A stretch of 64,000 nucleotides of DNA from positions 6,014,001-6,078,000 of the forward strand of contig NZ_CP120210.1 in the NCBI RefSeq assembly GCF_029369745.1. The letters run 5' to 3'. This document shows positions 1 to 8,105 of the stretch, one piece after another. Below the pieces are notes generated by a model. It was not told where the DNA came from, searched no databases, and saw nothing but the letters and a program-made list of their open reading frames with translations. Every line of letters begins with the position of its first letter. Position 1 is the first letter of the stretch. The DNA comes from Amycolatopsis sp. QT-25. GTDB taxonomy: Bacteria > Actinomycetota > Actinomycetes > Mycobacteriales > Pseudonocardiaceae. A program made the position numbers and the translations under genes.

Positions 1-318
1 CACCAGGCCCCAGAACGCGAACCGGGATCCCCCGATCCCGGTCTTCGCCTTCAGCACGGCGGTCTGGTCACCCGCGTCGGCCGGACGCGGTGGGTACCCA
101 CCTGAAGCCCGCAGCTCGGCGGCATAGCTCTCGGGGCTGCCCAGCCGCTCGATCAGCGCGTCGACCTTGGGGTTCTCCCCCAGTTCCGCCTCCATCTCGG
201 CGAGATGGGGCCGGACGTCTTCGAGGATCTCCTCGACTTCACTCTCGGGAAGGTCGGCGAGCGCGCTCCTGACCCTCGCCAGATACACCCGCACGGCGGT
301 CGGATTCTGCGTGCTCAT
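1..318 (-). CDS. HAAS (DUF1700-like) domain membrane-associated protein, partial
   Basis: Only the first 106 codons are inside the window; the 3' end lies beyond position 1. The N-terminus begins MSTQNPTAVRVYLARVRSAL and contains the acidic helical stretch LPESEVEEILEDVRPHLAEM, followed by a 'LGSPESYAAEL' motif. This is the typical HAAS helical module, usually followed by membrane helices that are out of view here. The ATG overlaps the stop of the upstream PadR-type gene by four bases (TCAT on the plus strand at 315-318). HAAS/PadR pairs are known as a membrane signalling protein and its cognate regulator. The exact function is unknown. Confidence 0.8.
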   Translation of the reverse strand, partial: MSTQNPTAVRVYLARVRSALADLPESEVEEILEDVRPHLAEMEAELGENPKVDALIERLGSPESYAAELRASGGYPPRPADAGDQTAVLKAKTGIGGSRFAFWGLV

Positions 319-638
319 GCTGCCTCTCCCAACAGGCTGTTCATTGTCGTGGCGAAAGTCCGCCAGGTCTGCCCCGACTCTTCGAGACGTCGACGACCCG
401 GTTCGTTGAGGCTGTAGTACTTGCGGTGCGGGCCCTCTTCACTCGGCACCACGTACGACGTCAGCAGGCCTGCCTTGTACAGCCGCCGAAGCGTTCCGTA
501 CACCGAGGCGTCACCGACTTCCTGCAACCCCGCGACGCGAAGTCTTCGGAGCACGTCGTAGCCGTAGCCGTCCTCTCCGCGAAGTACCGCGAGAACGGCG
601 AGGTCCAGCACGCCTTTGAGTAGCTGACTGATCTCCAC
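315..638 (-). CDS. PadR family transcriptional regulator
   Basis: This is a 107-residue winged-helix DNA-binding protein. It starts VEISQLLKGVLDLAVLAVL, the usual PadR opening, and continues with GYGYDVLRRL, ASVYGTLRRLYKAGLL (recognition region) and RKYYSLNEPGRRRLEE (the wing). I chose the GTG at 638 rather than the upstream in-frame ATG at 665, because a GGGAGGG ribosome site lies eight bases before it and the family begins at this residue. It is translationally coupled to the downstream HAAS-domain gene. PadR proteins are usually repressors of their own operon; the effector is not evident. Confidence 0.88.
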   Translation of the reverse strand: MEISQLLKGVLDLAVLAVLRGEDGYGYDVLRRLRVAGLQEVGDASVYGTLRRLYKAGLLTSYVVPSEEGPHRKYYSLNEPGRRRLEESGQTWRTFATTMNSLLGEAA

Positions 639-801
639 AGTCGCGTCCCTCCCAGTCTTACGCATCAGAAGGTACCACGCATTGCACAGTAGTGCGCACG
701 GCGGAACTTACTTGCGTCAAAACGTGGTTCATGGGTTACTTAGTCCAGTAATAAACCACCGCACCCGGCACGGGTGCACGAAGACTGGGAACGGAGGTGT
801 C

Positions 802-1179
802 GTGCTCGACGAAGGAACACCCCTGTTCGTGCAGATCGCCGAACAGATCGCCGACGACATCGCCGAGGGAAGCCTGGCCGAGGGGGAACGCGTGCCGTCA
901 ACCAACGAACTCGCCGCCTTCTACCGGATCAATCCGGCGACGGCGGCCAAGGGGATCAACGTGCTCGCCGATGAAGGACTGCTCGAAAAACGGCGGGGTA
1001 TCGGCATGTTCGTCGCCGGCGGCGCGCGGCAGAAGCTGCTCACCGACCGGCGGCGACGATTCGCCGAGCAGTACCTCGACCCGATGCTCGTCGAAGCGCG
1101 ACGCCTCGGCATCGACGACGAAACCCTGATCTCGCTCATCCGCGGGAACGGACACCGGAACGGAGGACCCGCCGCATGA
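802..1179 (+). CDS. GntR family regulator, YtrA subfamily
   Basis: This 125-residue protein has an N-terminal winged helix of the GntR type: TPLFVQIAEQIADDIAEGSL, then RVPSTNELAAFYRINPATAA and a LLEKRRGIGMFV wing. The short C-terminal tail is typical of the YtrA subgroup, which sits beside ABC transporter genes. I start at the GTG at 802 because a GGAGG site is five bases upstream; the open frame extends back to 682 but lacks family similarity there. The stop overlaps the ATG of the ABC ATPase gene (ATGA, 1176-1179), so the regulator and transporter form one operon. It probably represses that operon. Confidence 0.88.
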   Translation: MLDEGTPLFVQIAEQIADDIAEGSLAEGERVPSTNELAAFYRINPATAAKGINVLADEGLLEKRRGIGMFVAGGARQKLLTDRRRRFAEQYLDPMLVEARRLGIDDETLISLIRGNGHRNGGPAA

Positions 1180-2069
1180 CGCCGACCATTTCGACCACCG
1201 GCCTGACCCGGCGCTACGGCGACCACCTCGCGCTCGGCGATGTCTCGGTCGACATCCGAGAAGGCAAGATCACCGGCCTGCTGGGCCGCAACGGCGCGGG
1301 CAAGAGCACCTTCCTGCGCATCGTCACCGCGCAGGAGTTCGCCAGCACGGGCTCCGTCCGCGTGTTCGGCGAGAACCCGGTGGAGAACGAGCGCGTGCTC
1401 CAGCGCCTGGTGTTCGTCCGCGAGGACCAGCAATTCCCGGACTTCAAGGTTCGGCACGCCCTTTCGGCGGCGTCGTGGTTCTACCCGAACTGGGACGCCG
1501 AACTGGCCGACACGCTGCTCCGCGACTTCGACCTGCCGACGAAACGCCCGATCAAGAAGCTCTCACGAGGGATGCGCTCGGCGCTGTCGATCACGATCGG
1601 GCTGGCGGCACGGGCGGAACTCACGCTGCTCGACGAGCCGTACGCGGGCCTCGACGCCGTCGCGCGCCAACTGTTCTACGACCGGCTGCTCGACGACTAT
1701 TCGGCCCATCCGCGCACGGTCTTGCTCTCCACGCACCTGATCGACGAGGTCGCGGATCTGCTGGAGCACGTCGTGATGATCGACAAGGGCCGCGTCGTGC
1801 TCGACGCGCCCGCCGACGAACTGCGCGGCTCGGCCGCCACGGTCAGCGGGCCCGCCACGGCGGTGGAATCCTTCGTCGCCGGCCGCCACGTACTGCACCG
1901 CCGCAAGATCGGTTCGCGGGCTTCGGTCACCGTCGCCGACGCCTTCGACGCCGCCGCGAAGGCGCGGGCACAGGCCCTGCACCTCAAGCTCGAACCGCTT
2001 TCCTTGCAGCAGTTGATGGTGCACACCTCCAACACCGGACACCCGACAGCGGAGGAGGCGTCCGCATGA
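1176..2069 (+). CDS. ABC transporter ATP-binding protein
   Basis: This 297-residue ABC ATPase has Walker A GRNGAGKST near residue 37, the signature-like LSRGMRSAL near residue 130, Walker B LTLLDEP followed by the D-loop YAGLD, and the switch histidine in LLSTHLIDEV. The signature LSRGM replaces the usual LSGGQ, as is common in YtrB-type transporters. The last 90 residues are the poorly conserved C-terminal tail of exporters of this kind. The gene is coupled to the GntR gene upstream and to the permease gene downstream by 4-base overlaps. Together they would export a drug, peptide or lipid; the substrate cannot be inferred. Confidence 0.9.
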   Translation: MTPTISTTGLTRRYGDHLALGDVSVDIREGKITGLLGRNGAGKSTFLRIVTAQEFASTGSVRVFGENPVENERVLQRLVFVREDQQFPDFKVRHALSAASWFYPNWDAELADTLLRDFDLPTKRPIKKLSRGMRSALSITIGLAARAELTLLDEPYAGLDAVARQLFYDRLLDDYSAHPRTVLLSTHLIDEVADLLEHVVMIDKGRVVLDAPADELRGSAATVSGPATAVESFVAGRHVLHRRKIGSRASVTVADAFDAAAKARAQALHLKLEPLSLQQLMVHTSNTGHPTAEEASA

Positions 2070-2755
2070 ACACCCTGGTCAAAGTCGCGCGCTACCACTT
2101 GGTGGACCGGCTGCAGTTCGTGGTCCTCCCGGTCGGCGTCACGTTGTTCGCGTTCCTGGTGAACCTCACCATCTTCGCGGTGCTTCCCGAGACGCCCGAG
2201 GAGAACTACTCCGGCGGCCTGCTCACGTTGTACGTGTTCATGCTCGTCTGCGGCGCCTTGAGCATGACGAAATCGCTGCCGTTCGGGCTCGCGCTGGGTG
2301 TGTCGAGGCGGTCGTACTACCTGGGCACGATCCTGCTGGTGGCCGGGCTGGCCGGGCTGTACGCGGTGGGGATCGTCGTGTTCCAGGCGATCGAGGAAGC
2401 CACCGGCGGCTGGGGAGTCGGCCTCAACTACTTCCGGGTGCCCTGGCTGCTCAACGGTCCCTGGTATCTGACCCTGCTCACGTCGTTCGTCCTGCTGACG
2501 CTGATGTTCGTCTACGGCATGTGGTACGGCCTGATCTACCGGCGTGCCGCGGTGGTGGGGGTCGTCCTGTTCGCCGCCGCGCAGGTACTGGTGCTGGTGG
2601 GCGGGGTGCTCCTGCTCAGCTGGACCGATTCCTGGCCGAAACTCGGCACGTTCTTCAGCACGCTGACCGTCGGCGGCGTGACCGGGGTGCTCGCCCTGCT
2701 GGTCGGTGTCGCCGGGGCGGGCGGATTCGCCACGATGCGCCGCGTCACCGTCTGA
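2066..2755 (+). CDS. ABC transporter permease
   Basis: This 229-residue integral membrane protein has about six hydrophobic helices, for example VVLPVGVTLFAFLVNLTIFAV near the N-terminus and GVVLFAAAQVLVLVGGVLLL towards the end. The ATG at 2066 overlaps the ATPase stop, and a GGAGGAGG site lies a few bases upstream. There is no recognisable catalytic domain. Its position makes it the membrane half of the GntR-regulated ABC transporter. A phrase LPFGLALGVSRRSYYLG between the second and third helices resembles the coupling region of ABC-2 type permeases. Confidence 0.82.
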   Translation: MNTLVKVARYHLVDRLQFVVLPVGVTLFAFLVNLTIFAVLPETPEENYSGGLLTLYVFMLVCGALSMTKSLPFGLALGVSRRSYYLGTILLVAGLAGLYAVGIVVFQAIEEATGGWGVGLNYFRVPWLLNGPWYLTLLTSFVLLTLMFVYGMWYGLIYRRAAVVGVVLFAAAQVLVLVGGVLLLSWTDSWPKLGTFFSTLTVGGVTGVLALLVGVAGAGGFATMRRVTV

Positions 2756-2780
2756 AATCCCTGCACCCGAGGAATTCGTG

Positions 2781-3131
2781 ATGGCCGTGCCTCACGGGGT
2801 GTTGTCGGTGCTGCTCGCCGCGATCTTCGCCGTACTGGGGGTGGTGAAGGTCCTGCGTCAGCCGTCGTTGATCGCCCGGACCGAGGGGCTCGGCTTCCCG
2901 GTCCGGGCGATCCAGGGGATCGGCGCCCTCGAGATCGCCGGGGCGGCGGGCCTGGTGGCCGGCTTCTTCTGGGCGCCGCTCGGAATCGCCGCGGCGATCG
3001 GTCTGGTGGCGTTGCTGATCGGGGCGGCGGTCGCCCATGTGCGGGCGGGTGACGGGAGCAGGGACGTCACCCCGCCGGTCCGGCTCGCGCTGGTCTCGGC
3101 GGCCGCCGTCACCGCGCTCGGTGCGGCTTAA
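2781..3131 (+). CDS. DoxX-like family membrane protein
   Basis: This 116-residue, four-helix membrane protein contains the DoxX-like pattern VLGVVKVLRQPSLIARTEGLGFP followed by QGIGALEIAGAAGLVAG. Start is the ATG at 2781 with an upstream CGAGGAA ribosome site; it lies 25 bases after the ABC permease stop, so it may be read from the same transcript. DoxX-like proteins are small membrane proteins with loosely defined redox or stress roles. Its TAA stop and the TAA stop of the convergent gene share the same TTAA at 3128-3131. Confidence 0.82.
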   Translation: MAVPHGVLSVLLAAIFAVLGVVKVLRQPSLIARTEGLGFPVRAIQGIGALEIAGAAGLVAGFFWAPLGIAAAIGLVALLIGAAVAHVRAGDGSRDVTPPVRLALVSAAAVTALGAA

Positions 3132-4315
3132 GCCGCGAGCGTTTCCCGGGCTCGATCGCGAACGCGTCCGACCACGGTGGACCGCCGCCAGGCGCGCGTG
3201 ACTTCCACCAGCCACGCCGCTTCGGTGGCGATGTCCGGTTCGTCGAGGTAGGTCGCCGGTACCTCGTCGTCGGGGGCGTACCGGCGGCCCGCCGCGGAGG
3301 CGACGAGGGCGGCGGCCAAGGCCGCGGCTTCGACCGTGGCGGGAACGCGCGATTCGGGGATCTTCGCCTTGCGTGCTTCGGCTTCCGCGACCGGCGGGAC
3401 GTCCGGATCGAAGTAGGGACGCAAGGCGAGATGGCCGTCCCGGATCTCGATGACCCTGCGGTACAAGGCGAATTCGACGCCGCCGGGCATACCGGGGCCC
3501 GGGTCCAGCGCGATTTCCGGGACGGCTTCACGCAAGGCGGTCCACAACGGCTCGATCCGGCGGTACGTCCGGTACGTGCCGATCAGGCGGAAGGGGGTGG
3601 CCAGCGCGGGCCCCCACACGCTGAGCGTCGCACCCGCCCCGGCGAGCCCGACGCTCAGCGCCGCCAGGATCGACGAAACGGTTTCCTCCCCGGCGTTGAC
3701 CTCGCCGGTGGTGGCGAGGATGTAGATGTCGTCGACGTCCCAGAACGTCCAGCCCAGCGCGGCGACCCCGCCACCGACGAGCAACCACAGCCCGGTGCGA
3801 AGCGGGCCCGGATCGGCATGGCGCGCGAAGCGGGCGAAGACGATCGAGAAGGTCAGCAGGCTGATCAGACCGTAGACGAGGAAAAGGACGTTGTACGCGA
3901 CGAACCAGCCGAGCCCGCCCGGCCCGGCGGCGGTGTGCTCGCCGACGCGGTGACTGTCGGAGAGGACGAAGAGCGCGATCTCGGCGGCCACGACGGTCCA
4001 GGACACCAGCGCGTGCCAGCCGATCCGTTCGCCCTCCCCCACTTTCAGCGAATGGGCGAACGCGACCGCGAAGGCCATCGCACCGATCTTGAGCAGGTCG
4101 GCGGCGAGATTCAGCAGGCTGCCGACGGGTTCTTCGACGCCGACGGCGTTCTCCATGGCCGGGGTGAGCAGCATGATGCCGCCCGCGATGCACATCCCGA
4201 ACCCGCTGAGGAACCACATCCGCCGCAGCGGCTGGGTGTGCCGGGCCTGGATGAGCTTGTACCCGAAGCCCGCGAAAGCCACCACGCAGCAGAAGTACGC
4301 GATGGTCTCGGTCAC
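3128..4315 (-). CDS. MAB_1171c family putative transporter (seven-helix membrane protein)
   Basis: This 395-residue protein has seven hydrophobic helices in its first 235 residues, such as MWFLSGFGMCIAGGIMLL and GLWLLVGGGVAALGWTFW. A soluble C-terminal part of about 160 residues follows, containing LIGTYRTYRRIEPLW and EFALYRRVIEIRDGH. The layout matches the family annotated after M. abscessus MAB_1171c, for which transport is only assumed. The GTG start overlaps the stop of the ImmA/IrrE-type gene by four bases. It belongs to a tight operon with that gene and an EspR-like regulator, a combination seen repeatedly in actinobacteria but not functionally explained. Confidence 0.8.
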   Translation of the reverse strand: MTETIAYFCCVVAFAGFGYKLIQARHTQPLRRMWFLSGFGMCIAGGIMLLTPAMENAVGVEEPVGSLLNLAADLLKIGAMAFAVAFAHSLKVGEGERIGWHALVSWTVVAAEIALFVLSDSHRVGEHTAAGPGGLGWFVAYNVLFLVYGLISLLTFSIVFARFARHADPGPLRTGLWLLVGGGVAALGWTFWDVDDIYILATTGEVNAGEETVSSILAALSVGLAGAGATLSVWGPALATPFRLIGTYRTYRRIEPLWTALREAVPEIALDPGPGMPGGVEFALYRRVIEIRDGHLALRPYFDPDVPPVAEAEARKAKIPESRVPATVEAAALAAALVASAAGRRYAPDDEVPATYLDEPDIATEAAWLVEVTRAWRRSTVVGRVRDRARETLAA

Positions 4316-4875
4316 GGACGGCGCCGTTTCCGGCTGCCGAAGAGGTTGTCGACCCTGGCCATCCCGCCCGCGAGATCACTCCCGCTCTCGTCGAGACGCG
4401 CCGAGGCGCGCACCGTCGCCCGTGCGACGCGTTGCGCGAGCAGACTGGCGAGCAATTCGGCCTCCTGTTCTTCGACGGCGCTGTACCCCGTACGGCCGAG
4501 GACGCGGCGGACGAGTTCGGGTGACAGGTTCGGCATGAGGGCCTTGCCGGCGGCGGCGTCGAGCGCGATCCCGTCGGTGCCCGCGTCCGAACCGGTGTGG
4601 CCGCACAGCAGATGGCCGACCTCGTGCAGGAGGATGTGCCGCCGGTGCAGGGCGGTGGTGTTGGTCGGGTAGAGGATGTAGTCCGCGCGCTCGGTGCTCA
4701 TCAGCAGCCCGCACGGGCCACTGGAGGGAACGCTGACCCGCATCAACTCGATCGGACGGCCGCGCTCGGCGGCCAATGCCGCGGTGAAGGCCTCGGCGTC
4801 GAAGGGTTCCGGAAGAGCGACGCCGTCGGCGAGACCCCGGCAGCGGCGCCACAGCTCTTTACGGCGGCGGTCCAC
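4312..4875 (-). CDS. ImmA/IrrE-type metallopeptidase-like protein
   Basis: This 187-residue protein carries HEVGHLLCGH near residue 85, a zinc-binding HExxH motif of the ImmA/IrrE type, preceded by ADYILYPTNTTALHRRHILL. ImmA/IrrE proteins cut or inactivate a partner repressor. Here the upstream partner is a helix-turn-helix protein of the XRE class, which fits. The likely start is the GTG at 4875, directly next to the stop of that regulator with no gap. Downstream it overlaps the MAB_1171c-type membrane protein gene. Peptidase activity is inferred from the motif only. Confidence 0.78.
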   Translation of the reverse strand: MDRRRKELWRRCRGLADGVALPEPFDAEAFTAALAAERGRPIELMRVSVPSSGPCGLLMSTERADYILYPTNTTALHRRHILLHEVGHLLCGHTGSDAGTDGIALDAAAGKALMPNLSPELVRRVLGRTGYSAVEEQEAELLASLLAQRVARATVRASARLDESGSDLAGGMARVDNLFGSRKRRRP

Positions 4876-5316
4876 TCACGTCTCCTTCTTCGTGCCGCCC
4901 CGTCCGGATTCCCTGCGGGCGATCGCGTCGATCATGTCGCTGATGGTGTCGAGTCCGTCGGCGGAAAGTGTTACGGCCCGCAGCGCGACATCGCGGACAC
5001 CGGCGTCGCGGAGGGCGCCGAGGAGCGCGAGTTCCTCGGCGATCTTGGCACTCCGCTCGTCGTCGAAGAAGTACGCCGGCGAGACGCCGAAGAACTGGGC
5101 GAGCGCCTCGAGGTGGCGTTTCGTGGGATTGTCGCGGCGGCCGGTGCGCAGCTGCCACAGATACGTCGTCGAGAAGCTCTCGCCGGTGGCTTCACGGCAG
5201 GCCTTGGCGACCTCTTCATGGCTGTACGGCTCACGATCGGGTCTCAGCACGATCTGGAACAGCTTGTCGATCTTCTCGGCGAGCGTCGTCTTGCCGGGCT
5301 CGGTCGCGGCCACCAT
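4876..5316 (-). CDS. EspR-like XRE family DNA-binding protein
   Basis: This 146-residue protein has an N-terminal helix-turn-helix (YSHEEVAKACREATG, TTYLWQLRTGRRDNPTKRHL) followed by LAQFFGVSPAYFFDD and a helical C-terminus beginning AEELALLGALRDAGVRDVAL. The whole layout resembles M. tuberculosis EspR, a nucleoid-associated regulator that dimerises through its C-terminal helices. The ATG at 5316 has a GGGAG site nine bases upstream. It is the first gene of a three-gene operon with the ImmA/IrrE-type protein and the seven-helix membrane protein, and probably controls that operon. Confidence 0.82.
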   Translation of the reverse strand: MVAATEPGKTTLAEKIDKLFQIVLRPDREPYSHEEVAKACREATGESFSTTYLWQLRTGRRDNPTKRHLEALAQFFGVSPAYFFDDERSAKIAEELALLGALRDAGVRDVALRAVTLSADGLDTISDMIDAIARRESGRGGTKKET

Positions 5317-5383
5317 CCCACTCCCTCAGTGTCGTGCCCGTTCATGCTAGTTGACGCGCCACCTGCGCCGTACACGACAGTTT

Positions 5384-6244
5384 TCACCTCAAGCGCGGAC
5401 GCGGCTGGCACCGGGGGCACGAAAAGGACGAGCGGTTCATGAAGGGATCGCGCCGGATCGCGGTTCCGCACCGGCCACAGGGCAGGCCTTCTTGCCCATA
5501 GGCGTCGAGCGACCGGTCGAAATACCCGGATTCTCCGTTGATGTTGACGTACAGGGCGTCGAACGACGTCCCGCCCGCGACGAGCGCGGCGTCCATGACC
5601 TCGCCGGCGGCGCCGAGCACCGTCCGGCCCTGTACCGCGGTGAGCTTTTCGGTGGGCCGGGCCCAGTGGAGCCTGGCTCGCCAGAGGGCTTCGTCGGCGT
5701 AGATGTTGCCGATACCGGAGACGAGGGTCTGGTCGAGCAGGGCGCGTTTGAGCTCGGTCCGCCTCGACCGCAGCGCGCGGACGGCCTGCTCGAGGTCGAA
5801 GCGCGGGTCCATCGGGTCGCGGGCGATATGCGCGATGGTGGACGGCAACGCCGTCCCGTCGACCTCGGTGAGTTCCGCGAGCGCGAGGCCGCCGAAGGTC
5901 CGCTGGTCGACGAAGCGCAGCTCGGGCCCGTTGTCGGAGAAGCGGAAGCGCACGCGAAGGTGCTTCTCGTCAGGTGCCTCGTCGGGCTGGACCAGCATCT
6001 GGCCGCTCATGCCGAGATGCGCGAGCATGGCCTGCCCGTCGGAGAGCTCCAGCCACAGGTACTTGCCGCGACGGCGGGCGGCGGTGATCTTGGTGCCGGA
6101 AAGGCGTCCGGTGAAATCCTCGGCGCCGAGTTCGTGACGGCGGATCGCGCGGGCGTGGAGAACGTCGACCTCGGTGATCGTCCGGCCGGAGACGTGGGCC
6201 TCCAGTCCGGCGCGGACCACCTCGACCTCGGGGAGTTCGGGCAT
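5384..6244 (-). CDS. mutM: Formamidopyrimidine-DNA glycosylase (Fpg/MutM)
   Basis: MutM removes oxidised purines such as 8-oxoguanine and nicks the DNA by beta/delta elimination. The 286-residue protein begins MPELPEVEVVRAGLE, giving the catalytic Pro-Glu after removal of Met. It retains the lysine region AARRRGKYLWLEL, the helix-two-turn-helix around LLDQTLVSGIGNIYADEALW, and a C-terminal zinc finger with CxxC (PCGRCG) and CPRC. Length and order are normal. In M. tuberculosis fpg also lies next to rnc, so this is conserved synteny. A palindrome separates it from rnc, so the two may not be one transcript. Confidence 0.96.
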   Translation of the reverse strand: MPELPEVEVVRAGLEAHVSGRTITEVDVLHARAIRRHELGAEDFTGRLSGTKITAARRRGKYLWLELSDGQAMLAHLGMSGQMLVQPDEAPDEKHLRVRFRFSDNGPELRFVDQRTFGGLALAELTEVDGTALPSTIAHIARDPMDPRFDLEQAVRALRSRRTELKRALLDQTLVSGIGNIYADEALWRARLHWARPTEKLTAVQGRTVLGAAGEVMDAALVAGGTSFDALYVNINGESGYFDRSLDAYGQEGLPCGRCGTAIRRDPFMNRSSFSCPRCQPRPRLR

Positions 6245-6264
6245 GAGGTCGATTCTCCCACCGG

Positions 6265-6314
6265 CCCTCGTGAGTGGTAATGGCGGTGGGAACCGGTATT
6301 ACCACTCACGAGGG
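6265..6314. terminator. Perfect 17-bp palindrome between rnc and mutM
   Basis: Arms CCCTCGTGAGTGGTAAT (6265-6281) and its exact reverse complement (6298-6314) flank a 16-base loop. It sits just after the rnc stop and before the mutM start on the minus strand. It could end the rnc transcript or act as a processing site. There is no T-tract. Confidence 0.6.
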
Positions 6315-6324
6315 AGTGCGGGAC

Positions 6325-7071
6325 TCAGGTCGTCTTCGGCGGCTGTTCGACGTCGAGTTCGGCCGAAAGCTGTCGCCAGGCCGTCTCGGCAGCCTTCTGC
6401 TCGGCTTCCTTCTTGGTCGTTCCCGAGCCATAGCCGAGTTCACGGCCGCCGACGAGGACGGTCGCGGTGAACTCCTTGCGGTGATCGGGACCGGTGTCCT
6501 CGACCTTGTATTCGGGCACGCCGAGCCCGGCCGACGCGGTCAGCTCCTGGAGACTGGTCTTCCAGTCCAGTCCGGCGCCACGCAGCGGCGCTTCGGCGAG
6601 CAGGCCGTCGAACAGGTGGTGCACGAGCTTGCGCGCGAGGTCGATGCCGTGCTGCTGGTACGCGGCACCGATGACGGCTTCGAGTCCGTCGGCGAGGATG
6701 CTCGCCTTGTCCCGGCCGCCGGTGAGCTCTTCGCCCTTGCCCAGCAACAGATGCCTGCCCAGCCCGCCTTCGCCGAGGCCGCGCGCGACCCTGGCCAGCG
6801 CGTGCATGTTGACCACGCTGGCACGGAGCTTCGCGAGCTGACCTTCGGCCAGGTCGGGATGGGTGTTGTAGAGGTGGTCGGTGACGACCAGACCCAGCAC
6901 CGCGTCCCCGAGGAACTCCAGGCGCTCGTTCGGCGGCAACCCACCGTTCTCATAGGCATAAGAACGGTGGGTCAGCGACAACGTCAGCAGCTCGGGTTCG
7001 ATCGTGATCCCGAGCGCTTCGAGCAGTGGTGCGGGATCCGCGGGTGGTCCACCGGCCGACTTGCCCCCCAT
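6325..7071 (-). CDS. rnc: Ribonuclease III
   Basis: RNase III cuts double-stranded RNA, notably rRNA precursors and structured mRNAs. The 248-residue protein shows the signature NERLEFLGDAVLGLVV near residue 45, the second acidic site in ADGLEAVIGAAYQQHG, and a C-terminal double-stranded-RNA-binding domain ending GSGTTKKEAEQKAAETAWRQ. It starts at an ATG 15 bases after the rpmF stop, so both probably belong to the DUF177-rpmF-rnc transcript. The order matches other actinobacteria. Confidence 0.96.
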   Translation of the reverse strand: MGGKSAGGPPADPAPLLEALGITIEPELLTLSLTHRSYAYENGGLPPNERLEFLGDAVLGLVVTDHLYNTHPDLAEGQLAKLRASVVNMHALARVARGLGEGGLGRHLLLGKGEELTGGRDKASILADGLEAVIGAAYQQHGIDLARKLVHHLFDGLLAEAPLRGAGLDWKTSLQELTASAGLGVPEYKVEDTGPDHRKEFTATVLVGGRELGYGSGTTKKEAEQKAAETAWRQLSAELDVEQPPKTT

Positions 7072-7086
7072 GTCGTCAGCTGCCGA

Positions 7087-7269
7087 TCAGGCGGGCTCGA
7101 CGACCTGGCGACCGTTGTGCTGGCCGCAGGCCGGGCACGCGATGTGCTGGAGCTTCGGCTGCTTGCAGGCGCGGTTGGAGCAGGGCACCAGCTGAACCGG
7201 AGCCGCCTTCCACTGGCTGCGGCGCGCGCGGGTGTTGGATCGCGACATCTTCCGCTTCGGGACGGCCAC
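7087..7269 (-). CDS. rpmF: 50S ribosomal protein L32
   Basis: This 60-residue basic protein begins MAVPKRKMSRSNTRARRSQW, the standard L32 start. It keeps a four-cysteine zinc-ribbon: C and C in VPCSNRACKQPK, then C and C in IACPACGQHNG. The start codon is GTG. It lies between the DUF177 gene and rnc on the same strand. The DUF177-rpmF pair is widely conserved in bacteria and suggests co-expression of ribosome assembly genes. As a zinc-binding form it may have a zinc-independent paralogue elsewhere, which cannot be seen here. Confidence 0.96.
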   Translation of the reverse strand: MAVPKRKMSRSNTRARRSQWKAAPVQLVPCSNRACKQPKLQHIACPACGQHNGRQVVEPA

Positions 7270-7341
7270 GAGTAGATCTCCTTCAGACGGTCTGCCCGCG
7301 GTCGCGAGCGAACTTGCTTCTCCGGAACGAGCTGGTGCTCG

Positions 7342-7959
7342 TCAGGCTTGCTTTCCGGGGCCATCAGCCTGGTCATCGGCCGTTTCGTCGCCGAAACGCC
7401 TCACCAGCGTGGCCCACCGAGGGTCTATCTTCTCATGCCCGTGCCCGGGCTCGAGATCGGCCCACTTGACACCGCATTCGGTGCACAGTCCCCGGCAGTC
7501 CTCGGTGCACAGCGGGGCCAGCGGCAGTGCCAGCACCACCGCGTCCCGGACCGTCGGCTCGAGGTCGATCCGGTCGTCCACCAGGCGGGGGATCTCGTCC
7601 TCCTCGGTGGTCTCCTCGGTCGCGGAGCCGGGGTAGGCGAAGAGCTCGGTCAGGTCGACCTCGACGTCCTCCGTGATCGGGTCGAGGCACCGCGAGCAGT
7701 GCCCCGTCGCGACGGCGGACGCCGTTCCGCTGACGAGCACCCCCTCGACGACGGATTCGAGCATCAGGTCGAGTTCCAGGCCGGAGCCGGCGTCGATGGT
7801 GATGACGTCGGGCACCCCGAGCGCGGTCTCGACGGGAATGGTGCGTTGGACGGCCTTGCTCAGGCCCGCGTGACGGCCGAGTTCGCGGGTGTCGAGCACC
7901 CACGGGTTCCGGCCGTCCAGTTGCGCAGGCCTGGCCTGCGGCGACTTGTTCTCAGACAT
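7342..7959 (-). CDS. DUF177 (YceD family) protein
   Basis: This 205-residue protein has the DUF177 layout: an N-terminal NPWVLDTRELGRHAGLSKAV region, the central GLELDLMLESVVEGVLVSGTA strand region, then CSRCLDPITEDVEVDLTELF and a C-terminal CTEDCRGLCTECGVKW. The cysteine pairs probably bind zinc. YceD proteins are linked to 23S rRNA or ribosome maturation in bacteria and plants. The position directly before rpmF is characteristic; the M. tuberculosis equivalent is Rv2926c. The ATG at 7959 matches the start of the conserved region. Confidence 0.9.
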   Translation of the reverse strand: MSENKSPQARPAQLDGRNPWVLDTRELGRHAGLSKAVQRTIPVETALGVPDVITIDAGSGLELDLMLESVVEGVLVSGTASAVATGHCSRCLDPITEDVEVDLTELFAYPGSATEETTEEDEIPRLVDDRIDLEPTVRDAVVLALPLAPLCTEDCRGLCTECGVKWADLEPGHGHEKIDPRWATLVRRFGDETADDQADGPGKQA

Positions 7960-8031
7960 CGGTCACCAGGGTACGCAGTGCCCGCCACCTGCTTTCGGGC
8001 GGCCGGAAGCCGCGCGTCCGCGAAAGGGGAA

Positions 8032-8088
8032 GTACAGGAAAGGCCCCCTTCCTTGCGTCTAGCGCGGCGAAGGGGGCCTTTCCTGTAC
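8032..8088. repeat. 20-bp-arm intergenic palindrome (AAGGCCCCCTT family)
   Basis: Arms GTACAGGAAAGGCCCCCTTC (8032-8051) and its exact complement (8069-8088) are separated by a 17-base loop. It follows the sepIVA stop on the minus strand, so it may end that transcript. The same AAGGCCCCCTT core recurs in several intergenic gaps of the window. Confidence 0.7.
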
Positions 8089-8105
8089 CTGAGGTGCCCA
8101 GGCGA

